Below, piece by piece: positions 55,501-63,084 of a DNA stretch of 64,000 bases. Position numbers and translations under genes: made by a program. The DNA is from Tatlockia sp. (lineage in GTDB: Bacteria; Pseudomonadota; Gammaproteobacteria; Legionellales; Legionellaceae): assembly GCA_013697725.1 (NCBI GenBank), contig JACCWI010000055.1, forward strand, positions 1-64,000, read 5' to 3'. Numbering within the stretch: the first letter of the stretch is position 1; each line of letters opens with the position of its first letter. The notes below the pieces were generated by a model. It did no database searches and was not told the DNA's origin. It saw only the letters and a program-made list of their open reading frames with translations.

Positions 55501-57531
55501 GGTCATAAAGTAGCTAATATTTTCTTCCAGTTGATTGTTTTTATAGTTCTCAGCCAAGCTCGCTTTAAGATGTAGTTCGCTAGGTGTTAAGGTTAAGGCT
55601 GAGGAGTTTGTAAAAACCTCGTCGTTCTGTTTAGACGTTTTTTTAAATTCTTTCATCACCGAAAAAAAGTTAAGCACCGAATGAGTGATTTGCTGGCGTA
55701 TTTGCTTAGGCGAATTAAAAGGAATTTCATAAGCCAAGCCTTTCTCATTGACGAGCTTTAGCACTGAGTGCGTGTGCGTCATTTTTAAGGGCTTTCCCGC
55801 TACTATGCGTTGAAGATTTTCTCGCACCGCCTGTTGTTTGAGGAGCTCATAAAAAGGGGGATAGAGGATGAGCGCATTGGTTAATTTTACCGTTTCCTGA
55901 TTTTCCACAAGAATTTTTTCATTATCCAAGGCCTTTAGCAGCTCTTCAATTGGAATCCATTGATAATGGCTGTGTTCCTCATCTTTAAACGCTTCTGCAG
56001 CTACAAACTCATGTTCGGTGAAGTACAGGCGGTAGAGAAAATTGGTCTTTGCTTTTTTAGAAATTTGATCGTGAAAAGGACTGTTTAACAATTGCAGTTT
56101 GGAATAGTTGAATAGCCCGCTTGATTCCTCTGCTACTTCCCGCACTGCAGTTTCGATAAGATTGCTATCTTCAAGATCTGAACTGCCGCCTAAACAATCA
56201 AACCAATCATGCCCTGTTCTCTGGCCTAAGAGAACCCGGCCTTTATGGTAAGAGAAAATCCCCGCGGCAGTTTTACCCGCCTGGGCTAATTTATCCACTT
56301 TGGCATAGCGTTGCTCTTCAGGGCAAAAAGTCATTACCAGTTGATCAATCCGCTCGCTAAAAAACTGGATATAATCCACCTGTAATTGCTCAGAAAGCAT
56401 TAATTGCTTAGCGGCTCGCCAGAGCAGGGTTTCAATTTGCGGTAATTTTTTGAGAATCGCAAGGATTTGATTTTTGATATCCTCCTCAGTTAAATCCGCG
56501 AACCACTGCGCGCCCTGTGGGTTTTTAAGAGGATCGCGCAGATGCTCAATCTCAGTGACCAAGCGCGGATCGTCTTTGCGTTTGTCCCCTAAAGAACGAA
56601 AGATATAGTTTGCTCCGGCATCAACCAGGTAAACTTTTTTATTCTTGTCCACGATGAAATTATCAAATTTTGCAACATCAATATTGCCGACTAAGGCATG
56701 AAGCACAAAAAATTGTTTAGCAGTTTGTTTTATGAGTTCTTCATTAGCGTCTTTATCCGGTTCAAGGTATTCGCTTACCAGTACCAGGTCTTGTTGCTCA
56801 TTATTTTTTAAGCACCTTAATTCGGGTGGCAAGCTGTTGTAGGCTTCACAAAGAGGTACTGACAGACCTGCAGTTAAATAAATTAGGTTGCTTAGGCATT
56901 CTAATTTGAGAGCATCTTTATTGGGCCCAAATTTTAAAACTAGCGAGCGCTCTGAGGAGGATATCTTAAAGGTACTCCTCGTACCGCCGCCTAAGGAACT
57001 AATGGTCTGAGTAAAGGCTTCTAAATCCTTGGGGAAAAAATCAGCCTGGGCGGATAGTTCTTGGGTCATAGTGCGGTGATAACGGTAGAAATGAATGGGT
57101 TTCCCCAGTTTAGTCCACTGCTCGGGCATTTTATTCAGTTCTGCTAAATTCTCGCTGATTACCAGCGCACGCTTAAAGTCCAAGTCCTGGAGAAGGTTAA
57201 TTAAATTGTCAAAAGAATAGGCATAGAGTTTTAAGCTAATCGCAAAATGATTTAATTTTATAAGAAGGACTTCACTAAGCACGCTATCCTGGGGTAGCAG
57301 ACCAATCACTTGAATTTGACTTTGATCTAAAGTTTTTAAACTATTAACCAGACTGTTTTCAACTAATTGAAATGGAGTTTGTTCTGCATTTAAAAAAGGA
57401 AATACCAGGGCATTTAAATCGAGAATTAGCAAATCACCTTGTTTTAAATTGTGGATAAGAGGGGTTATTTTAGAGCTTGGTTTATGATAATTAAGGAGAT
57501 GAAGGTTAGCTTTTTCAATTTTTATTTCCAC
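52594..57531 (-). CDS. Giant multidomain protein: kinase-like, Nudix, ART-like and helical-repeat regions
   Basis: A 1645-residue protein without signal peptide or membrane segment. Residues 1-150 resemble a degenerate HAD-like fold (LLILDLNALVFPF). Residues 175-375 look like a HipA/phosphoinositide-type kinase: glycine-rich SLGGGTRS, lysine in VLKFG (K200), hinge LVSEYLEP, loop VGNIDVAKFDN, metal aspartate VDAGA (D304), then HLRDPLKNPQGAQWFADLT. Residues 415-540 are Nudix-like (LLGQRTGHDWFDCLGG then REVAEESSG, with a slightly altered box). Residues 700-880 have YHAC, AISANVFVFGN and YQIGIPK, marks I associate with ADP-ribosyltransferase-like Legionella proteins. From about 1000 on there are repeats of the L..VL..L....R kind. 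Single gene; a Dot/Icm effector is inferred. Confidence 0.85.
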   Translation of the reverse strand: MEIKIEKANLHLLNYHKPSSKITPLIHNLKQGDLLILDLNALVFPFLNAEQTPFQLVENSLVNSLKTLDQSQIQVIGLLPQDSVLSEVLLIKLNHFAISLKLYAYSFDNLINLLQDLDFKRALVISENLAELNKMPEQWTKLGKPIHFYRYHRTMTQELSAQADFFPKDLEAFTQTISSLGGGTRSTFKISSSERSLVLKFGPNKDALKLECLSNLIYLTAGLSVPLCEAYNSLPPELRCLKNNEQQDLVLVSEYLEPDKDANEELIKQTAKQFFVLHALVGNIDVAKFDNFIVDKNKKVYLVDAGANYIFRSLGDKRKDDPRLVTEIEHLRDPLKNPQGAQWFADLTEEDIKNQILAILKKLPQIETLLWRAAKQLMLSEQLQVDYIQFFSERIDQLVMTFCPEEQRYAKVDKLAQAGKTAAGIFSYHKGRVLLGQRTGHDWFDCLGGSSDLEDSNLIETAVREVAEESSGLFNYSKLQLLNSPFHDQISKKAKTNFLYRLYFTEHEFVAAEAFKDEEHSHYQWIPIEELLKALDNEKILVENQETVKLTNALILYPPFYELLKQQAVRENLQRIVAGKPLKMTHTHSVLKLVNEKGLAYEIPFNSPKQIRQQITHSVLNFFSVMKEFKKTSKQNDEVFTNSSALTLTPSELHLKASLAENYKNNQLEENISYFMTHKLAYLQVKLSEPQSLRITDEFARFIRREKFKQEQFLYCYHACDNGISYVYRVESALHQQLQANENWKAFRGYNFYTKKFKTILEFISHYSEQGTKDINNNDTDYNEHAISANVFVFGNAELATSNTIDYLVNNVTRREVCFASLLKKLLGELSIEAQDIQALIDLYHAFYKEGGGAVYQIGIPKSQVKKLCYPAKTLGVLNDYKGSCDLETIIDELRKDLAWGSKKARDYISSLQLRLLVPPQQYFEVNSFLLNEVNELVFEKQLQPIINRIVHSLINQLAPEYDHYFDAKTPMLQLANQLYNYNDVNYCVNPLERLADSILTGNVAQVIHSLKSNDELKFATLKRRADYFNPGSLSKADSDISSLEMILYYCESYLEIISACYEPNWYEIFATKYLKNIKNTNQLFILLNMHAIPEDIKLNFIEVHKDKIIGKFLVAFKLFTHKSRMKFLLAMIEELDTWPEFEYCYDLIVIFNFLDDEEKSTFIFNFINISLWLKVKSINDSSQQFQLIEQEQDKITEIDELTRLINASDELIKVKIAHLFKTLIKSGLDLYFVLNSLPQITRLGFANQYGSLVAIRSSSNLPLSSVISTLDPCDRLGFVLKNKSLIENMTDLISVLEELELKERLQLALSLKALVKNENQFEQLCAILEFEEIEKDFFGIVRKASADFIFKMDKLFNYPETKEISKELREYLELHAQISKLGSHPSCSVHSNINLLKKAGWTEQLLDQIGLRHLNLIVIQPKHLLTRMLFKSFEEPRFFSWFIMHLSDRGREAAFKHPHNLTILLSLNITLSDLAKINEDFLELLLNCEDLDDIFEYQTWDDIKNLDVKAGEFLIESVILAKYTRAPLKEINELDSKQRSEFFDNLRGVNIMFTNNLRPKLRDVCSMERSLRQVFLSNPEQLSRLLRLADKAKLSFTKLISLDATLLSAYLQESPHRLLYSNKTQELISLIEGKSLDKACTFRY

Positions 57532-57831
57532 ATTATTTCCTGATCAATTAAGAATTTCATAGCGTCCATCAGTGCTGGTTTAAATGGTTAATTAACTAAA
57601 TTAAAAATAATTTTTAAACATTTAATCAATCCTTTTATTGCGCAAATTTTAACATGATGATATAAAATTAGTCAATTAAAACAGTATTCATACTTTTTAA
57701 AATTTTTATTGAATTAAGCTTTTAGGTCGCAGGAGCGGAGTTATCTTTTAACCTTATAAAGTCTATTCATTTCGACTTGGCATTAGATCTATTTCGCGCT
57801 AGGATATATTCTTTTGTGCAAGGTATGATGT
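57532..57831. other. 300-bp AT-rich divergent intergenic region
   Basis: This gap lies between the start of the 1645-residue gene (minus) and moxR (plus), so it must hold promoters for both. It is very AT-rich, with no ORF of note. AAGG nine bases before the moxR ATG is the likely ribosome-binding site. Confidence 0.5.
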
Positions 57832-58827
57832 ATGGAGCAATTAGATCTTGAAAACACTCAAAAAGTGCAACAGCAGCTGTCTGGATTAAGTACCCACCTA
57901 AACTCGCGTATTCTTGGCCAAAATGGACTGGTTTCGCGGCTATTGATAGCACTTCTTGCTGATGGGCATTTATTAGTTGAAGGCGCGCCTGGGCTTGCTA
58001 AAACCCGAGCTGTTAAGGAATTATCGGCTGTGGTTGAAGGCGACTTTCATCGCATTCAATTTACGCCGGATCTGTTACCAGGTGACTTAACTGGCACCGA
58101 TATCTATCATCCGCAATCCTCAACCTTTGTTTTTCAACCCGGTCCTATTTTTCATCACCTGATTTTAGCCGATGAAATTAATCGTGCTCCTGCCAAAGTC
58201 CAATCCGCACTACTTGAAGCAATGGCCGAGCGCCAGGTGACTATTGGTGGAACGACTTATCCTTTACCAGAATTGTTTTTGGTCATGGCGACTCAAAATC
58301 CTATTGAGCAGGAAGGAACCTATCCCTTACCAGAGGCACAACTAGACCGGTTTCTGATGTATGTGAAAATTGGCTATCCCGATGCCAAGATTGAACGGGA
58401 TATCCTCACTTTAGCAAGAGACGAAGCAAAGGGAAGAACAAGCACTAAAAGGGCAGCCATAACGCCCTTAACCCAGGTGAACTTATTTGATGCTCGCCAA
58501 CAAGTTCTGCAAGTGCATACTAGCGAAGCTTTGGAAAACTATTTAGTGCAACTGGTAGTTGCTACCCGTAATCCAGGTGTTTATAGCGAGGAATTAGCAC
58601 GATGGTTACGTTATGGAGCAAGTCCGCGAGCCACTATTGCATTGGATCGATGTGCTAAGGCGCATGCCTGGTTAAATGGTCGAGACTATGTTACGCCCGA
58701 TGATATTCACGTGATTGCCCACGATGTTCTTCGTCATCGCATTTTGCTGAGTTTCGAGGCAGAAGCTGAGGGTATTAGTTCTGATGATTTTATTGATTCG
58801 TTATTACGCTTAGTTGCAGTACCCTGA
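57832..58827 (+). CDS. MoxR-family AAA+ ATPase
   Basis: A 331-residue AAA+ ATPase of the MoxR type, chaperone-like and usually paired with VWA proteins. Walker A is EGAPGLAKTRAVKEL, Walker B ILADEINRAPAKVQSALLEAM, and sensor 1 VMATQNPIEQEGTYPLPEAQLDRF. It is the first gene of a seven-gene cluster that ends outside the window, 8 bases before the DUF58 gene. Confidence 0.95.
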   Translation: MEQLDLENTQKVQQQLSGLSTHLNSRILGQNGLVSRLLIALLADGHLLVEGAPGLAKTRAVKELSAVVEGDFHRIQFTPDLLPGDLTGTDIYHPQSSTFVFQPGPIFHHLILADEINRAPAKVQSALLEAMAERQVTIGGTTYPLPELFLVMATQNPIEQEGTYPLPEAQLDRFLMYVKIGYPDAKIERDILTLARDEAKGRTSTKRAAITPLTQVNLFDARQQVLQVHTSEALENYLVQLVVATRNPGVYSEELARWLRYGASPRATIALDRCAKAHAWLNGRDYVTPDDIHVIAHDVLRHRILLSFEAEAEGISSDDFIDSLLRLVAVP

Positions 58828-58835
58828 GGTAAGTT

Positions 58836-59744
58836 ATGGCTGATGGTCTAAGTGTTGAACTTAATGAACTGATTTCGCTAAGACGGTTAGTACGCCGAGT
58901 AAATTATAAACCGGAATATAGTGCTGCCCATTCCGGTGCTCACTTGTCTAAATTACGCGGACGAGGTATGGATTTTGCGGAAGTTCGTAATTATCAGGCC
59001 GGTGATGAAATCCGGCATATGGAGTGGCGAGTCACAGCACGTACAGGTCGGCCTCACGTTAAAATTTACCAGGAAGAACGCGAGCTTCCTACCGTTATTC
59101 TTAGTGATTTTAATCCTTCTATGTTCTTTGGCACACGCATCGCCTATAAATCAGTAATTGCTGCTCGTTTGGCAGCACTCATCACTTGGACAGTAGTTAA
59201 TCAGGGCGATAGGGTTGGAGGATTGGTTTTTTCAGCGTCAGAACACAATGAATTTATCCCTCGCAGCCGTGATATGGGCGCCTTACCACTTTTGGCCTCA
59301 TTAAGCCAATACACTCATCAAGATGCCAAGCCTTATGCAAAAGCGCAGCCCCTGAGTGAAATTTTAATAAGATTAAGGCGGGTTACCCGTCCGGGAAGTA
59401 TTTTGGTGTTAATTAGTGATTTCTATAATCTCGATGCCGATTGTGAAAGACACCTAAGCCGGTTGCGCGCGCATAGCAATATACTGGCTTATCATATCTG
59501 TGATCCTTTAGAGCTTGCACCGCCACCGCCGCAACATTATGCAGTAACCAATGGTCATCAAGAGGTACTTGTTGATATTACTAATAAGACCGTAACAAAG
59601 GCCTACCAAAATTTTTGCGATCAACGTATTAAAGATTTGGAGACGCTATTTAAACGATTAAAAATGCAGTATGTCCAAGTGACAGCCCATGATGATTTAT
59701 CCAGACTAGTGCATCAGACTTTTCCAAGGAGGTCGCGTGTCTGA
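58836..59744 (+). CDS. DUF58 domain protein
   Basis: A 302-residue protein with the DUF58 core: SGAHLSKLRGRGMDFAEVR, YQAGDEIRHMEWRVTARTG, then VKIYQEERELPTVILSDFNPSM with a VWA-like fold after it. DUF58 proteins are regularly encoded next to moxR. No membrane segment is visible. It overlaps the next gene by 8 bases. Confidence 0.93.
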   Translation: MADGLSVELNELISLRRLVRRVNYKPEYSAAHSGAHLSKLRGRGMDFAEVRNYQAGDEIRHMEWRVTARTGRPHVKIYQEERELPTVILSDFNPSMFFGTRIAYKSVIAARLAALITWTVVNQGDRVGGLVFSASEHNEFIPRSRDMGALPLLASLSQYTHQDAKPYAKAQPLSEILIRLRRVTRPGSILVLISDFYNLDADCERHLSRLRAHSNILAYHICDPLELAPPPPQHYAVTNGHQEVLVDITNKTVTKAYQNFCDQRIKDLETLFKRLKMQYVQVTAHDDLSRLVHQTFPRRSRV

Positions 59745-60222
59745 ACCTCAGGTCTTAGCTGCATTGCGCGATATACATCTTCCCAAAGCCATTAGCTGGT
59801 GGCCCTTGGCGCCGGGTTGGTATATTGTATTGGCACTTGTATTAATAGTGTTTACGCTACTCGTTTATTTTATTAAGCGCTTATACGCAAATGGACGCGC
59901 AAAACGGCAGGCTCTGGTCTTGCTTGAAGGTTTTGAACAAGCCTATCACCGGGGAGAAAATAGCCAGTTAACCTCTATGAAAGTGTCAGAGTTATTAAGA
60001 CGTGTGGCTTTAGTCTATTTTCCTCGAGAAGAAGTGGCCGGCCTAAAAGGTAAGGCTTGGCTGGAGTTTTTAAGCAAAACAGCAAAAGGATTGGATTTTC
60101 AGAGTTTAAGCGATTATTTGTTGCTTTTGCCTTATCAACCTGCAAAAAAAATTGAATTAGCCCCACTTTTTTTAGCTGCAAAACAATGGATTAAGCAAAG
60201 AGGGCGACCATGTTCGAATTAG
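59737..60222 (+). CDS. DUF4381 membrane protein
   Basis: A 161-residue protein with one membrane helix (PGWYIVLALVLIVFTLLVYFI) and a cytoplasmic helical domain ending AAKQWIKQRG, as in DUF4381 proteins of moxR clusters. It starts with GTG, supported by AAGGAGG just upstream, overlaps the DUF58 gene by 8 bases and the next gene by 13. Probably a membrane anchor of the complex (inference). Confidence 0.88.
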   Translation: MSEPQVLAALRDIHLPKAISWWPLAPGWYIVLALVLIVFTLLVYFIKRLYANGRAKRQALVLLEGFEQAYHRGENSQLTSMKVSELLRRVALVYFPREEVAGLKGKAWLEFLSKTAKGLDFQSLSDYLLLLPYQPAKKIELAPLFLAAKQWIKQRGRPCSN

Positions 60223-61223
60223 CGACTCCCTGGATCTTAATTGGGCTAATCCTGCCTATGATTGTATGGTTTCTTCTGCCACGTGCCGAACTTCAATTGC
60301 CTTCCGCTTTGAAAGTTCCTTTCTATAATGCCATGCTTGAAATTATAGATAAAAAAAAGCCTGCACTGGCAGGACAAGCGCAGCTTGGTTTATTTTTAAT
60401 TGCCTGGTGTCTTTTAATTTTTGCTGCAGCAGGACCACGTTGGGTTGGTGAGCCTCGTCCTCTAACACGAGAAGGGCGAAATATTATGATGGCACTTGAT
60501 TTATCAGGCTCGATGGAACTTTCTGATATGGCTATCAATGGACGTCCGGCAAGCCGTCTTGCGGTGGTTAAAATTGCAGCAGAAGAATTTGTAAAAGCTC
60601 GTGCAGGTGATCGCATAGGTTTAATTCTCTTTGGTACACGTGCTTATCTACAAACACCATTGACCTATGATAGAAACTCTGTGTTGATGAGGCTGGAAGA
60701 CGCAACAGTGGGTCTCGCCGGGCAAACCACATCGATTGGTGATGCAATTGGCCTGGCTGTCAAGCGCTTGGAAAATGTGCCTTCTAAGGGTCGAATGATT
60801 ATTTTACTAACCGATGGTGCTAACAATTCTGGCGTTTTGCCGCCTTTAAAGGCAGCTGAATTAGCAAAATTAGATGGTATTAGAATTTATACCATCGGTT
60901 TAGGTGCTGAATCTGACCCCCAGGGGTTAAACGCCTTTTTTAATCCTAATCCTTCTTCTGATTTGGACGAGGAAACCTTACAAAAGGTTGCTGATCTGAC
61001 TGGCGGCCGTTATTTTCGCGCCACTGATCCGCAATCGTTACAAGCTATATACGAAATGATTAATCAATTAGAAACGGTAAACCAGGAGCAGGCTACCGTT
61101 CGCCCACAGCATGATTATTATCCCTGGCCTTTAGCTGCTGCATTGTTAATTCTACTTTATTGGTTAGGTAAAAAAGCGGGGTGGCTGGCCCTCTATAGTA
61201 GGCGGGAGGTTGCTAGAGCATGA
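60210..61223 (+). CDS. BatA-like VWA membrane protein
   Basis: A 337-residue protein with a VWA domain between N-terminal helices (ILIGLILPMIVWFLLP and LGLFLIAWCLLIFAAAG) and a C-terminal helix (PLAAALLILLYWL). The metal-ion-dependent adhesion site is MALDLSGSMELSD, with TPLTYDRN and LLTDGANNSG further on. BatA is part of the aerotolerance (Bat) complex in other bacteria; the function in this host is inferred. It overlaps its neighbours on both sides. Confidence 0.93.
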   Translation: MFELATPWILIGLILPMIVWFLLPRAELQLPSALKVPFYNAMLEIIDKKKPALAGQAQLGLFLIAWCLLIFAAAGPRWVGEPRPLTREGRNIMMALDLSGSMELSDMAINGRPASRLAVVKIAAEEFVKARAGDRIGLILFGTRAYLQTPLTYDRNSVLMRLEDATVGLAGQTTSIGDAIGLAVKRLENVPSKGRMIILLTDGANNSGVLPPLKAAELAKLDGIRIYTIGLGAESDPQGLNAFFNPNPSSDLDEETLQKVADLTGGRYFRATDPQSLQAIYEMINQLETVNQEQATVRPQHDYYPWPLAAALLILLYWLGKKAGWLALYSRREVARA

Positions 61224-62146
61224 GCAATTTTCATTTTTTACGCCCCGGCTGGCTTATATTAATTCTTCTTATCCTGGGCTTATTGTGGTTTTTTCTGCGT
61301 CAAAGTTCTGGTTTAAATGCTTGGGCGGCAGTTTGTGATAGTCACCTTCTTAAACATTTAACCCAATCAAAAGGCCAAAGAGGCCGTCATTTTGCATTAA
61401 TTTGTTTATTTATAAGTCTACTATTCATGTGTTTTAGCTTAGCTGGACCCACTTGGGCACGATTGCCAGTTCCTACTTATAAGCAAATACAACCCCGGGT
61501 TTTAGTTCTCGATTTATCCGATTCCATGCTGATTAATGATTTAAAACCTAACCGCCTCACTCGCGCAAAATTTAAATTGCATGATTTATTTGCACGTCCT
61601 ATTGGTCAATTCGGTTTAATTGCTTATACAGGCGAACCCTTTGTTGTGGCGCCACTGACTGATGATGCACAAACTATTGATTCACTTTTGTCCTCTTTGA
61701 GTCCTGAAATTATGCCCGTTGCGGGGCAGAAACTGGATTTGGCTCTCGAAGAAGCTGCTCGTTTAATTGCTAATGCAGGATTCAAAGAAGGACAAATTTT
61801 AGTATTAAGCGGTGAAACACCCAGTTTAGAGGCCATTGAGACTGCTAAAAATCTTGCAAAAAAACAAATCTATACTTCGGTTATGCCAATAACGGGTGAG
61901 AAAACAGCAAGTACACTGTTTAATGATTTAGCGCAAGCAGGAGAAGGAGAAGTTATTCCCTTCTCAGATCGATCAATAGATCTTGATCGGTGGCTTGAAG
62001 TTTCCGGGAACCAACAAAAATTTACTTTATCTAATGATGATGATATCCCGGTCTGGCGCGATGAGGGACGCTGGTTTCTAATACCAGCGCTAGCTTTGTT
62101 ATTGCCAATTTTTCGTCGCGGATGGCTACAAAGGATAGGAACATGA
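61220..62146 (+). CDS. BatB-like VWA membrane protein
   Basis: A 308-residue second VWA protein with two N-terminal helices (LILILLILGLLWFFL and FALICLFISLLFMCFSLAG) and a C-terminal helix (WFLIPALALLLPIF). The adhesion-site motif is LDLSDSMLINDLKPNRL, and LIAYTGEPFVVAPLTDD follows. It starts within the batA-like stop (ATGA overlap) and its own stop overlaps the TPR gene. Confidence 0.92.
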   Translation: MSNFHFLRPGWLILILLILGLLWFFLRQSSGLNAWAAVCDSHLLKHLTQSKGQRGRHFALICLFISLLFMCFSLAGPTWARLPVPTYKQIQPRVLVLDLSDSMLINDLKPNRLTRAKFKLHDLFARPIGQFGLIAYTGEPFVVAPLTDDAQTIDSLLSSLSPEIMPVAGQKLDLALEEAARLIANAGFKEGQILVLSGETPSLEAIETAKNLAKKQIYTSVMPITGEKTASTLFNDLAQAGEGEVIPFSDRSIDLDRWLEVSGNQQKFTLSNDDDIPVWRDEGRWFLIPALALLLPIFRRGWLQRIGT

Positions 62147-63084
62147 GAGTTTGGGCTTTATTAGCATTAATTTTTATTTCTAATAGCTATGCATCACCTT
62201 GGTCTGAGCTGTGGCTAACTAAAGACCAGCTAGGACAAAGCCTAATGAAAAAAGGCCAGTTTAAACAGGCAGAAGCTACCTTTAAAAAGCCCGACTGGCG
62301 AGCTGCGGCAACCTATCGCGCAGGTGACTATAATAAAGCCGCAGGACAATTTAAGGCTCTGCAAAATGAATCAGGTTTTTATAATAGCGGTAATGCCTTA
62401 GCTCATTTAGGGCAGTATGAGCAGGCCATTCAAGCCTATGATCAAGCGCTAGCATTGAATCCAAAAAATAAAGATGCTTTATTCAACCGTAAGCTGTTAG
62501 CTGATTTTTTAAAGCAAAATAAAGATAAGCAAAAGCAACAAGACAAGAACCAGCAAAATAAAGATCAGGAAAAGCAAAATCGACAAGAGAAGCAAGATCA
62601 ACAGAACAAAAATCAACAAAATAAAGATCAGCAGGATCAAAATCAACAGGACAAGAACCAACAAAATAAAGATCAACAGGGTCAAGATCAACAGAACAAG
62701 AATCAACAAAATAAAGATCAGCAGGATCAAAATCAACAGGACAAGAATCAACAAAATAAAGATCAGCAGAAGCAAGATCAACAGGACAAAAATCAACAAA
62801 ATAAAGATCAGCAGAGGCAAAATCAACAAGACAAGAATCAACAAAATAAAGATCAATCAGAGCAAAATCAGCCACCAAAAAAGCAACCAAGCCCTCTAAA
62901 ACCTCAAGAAAAAGAAAATCAAGGCTCCTCTCAACCTGCGAATAAAATACCAACGCCGGAGGAGCAGGAAAAACAGCTAGCTAAAAAACAGTGGCTGAGG
63001 TTAATACCCGATGATCCCGCCGGTCTCATGCGAGAAAAATTTTTACGTGATCATCTGCGAAGAGAAGAAGGATGGTATCAATGA
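62143..63084 (+). CDS. BatC-like TPR protein with Q/K/N/D-rich repeat region
   Basis: A 313-residue protein with a signal peptide (MRVWALLALIFISNSYAS). About two tetratricopeptide repeats follow (EQAIQAYDQALALNPKN is the clearer one), then a long low-complexity region of Q, N, D and K with six exact 15-residue units. A Pro-rich stretch and a conserved end (KQWLRLIPDDPAGLMREKF) close it, as in TPR proteins of moxR clusters. The ATG at 62143 overlaps the batB-like stop (ATGA), better than the upstream frame opening at 62122. The stop overlaps batD. Confidence 0.9.
   Translation: MRVWALLALIFISNSYASPWSELWLTKDQLGQSLMKKGQFKQAEATFKKPDWRAAATYRAGDYNKAAGQFKALQNESGFYNSGNALAHLGQYEQAIQAYDQALALNPKNKDALFNRKLLADFLKQNKDKQKQQDKNQQNKDQEKQNRQEKQDQQNKNQQNKDQQDQNQQDKNQQNKDQQGQDQQNKNQQNKDQQDQNQQDKNQQNKDQQKQDQQDKNQQNKDQQRQNQQDKNQQNKDQSEQNQPPKKQPSPLKPQEKENQGSSQPANKIPTPEEQEKQLAKKQWLRLIPDDPAGLMREKFLRDHLRREEGWYQ
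62611..62880 (+). repeat. Six tandem 45-bp coding repeats
   Basis: Six consecutive 45-bp units start at 62611, 62656, 62701, 62746, 62791 and 62836. Each codes NQQNKDQ followed by a variable eight residues such as QDQNQQDK; the last unit is more diverged. The period is in frame and a half-decayed copy precedes it. It is a likely variable-number tandem repeat forming a flexible periplasmic linker. Confidence 0.93.

Noticed and set aside
62483..62953. Long minus-strand frames (156 and 115 codons) opposite the BatC-like repeat region
   Set aside because: They only mirror the low-complexity CAA/AAA-rich repeats of the plus-strand gene and give leucine- and isoleucine-rich chains with no start signals.
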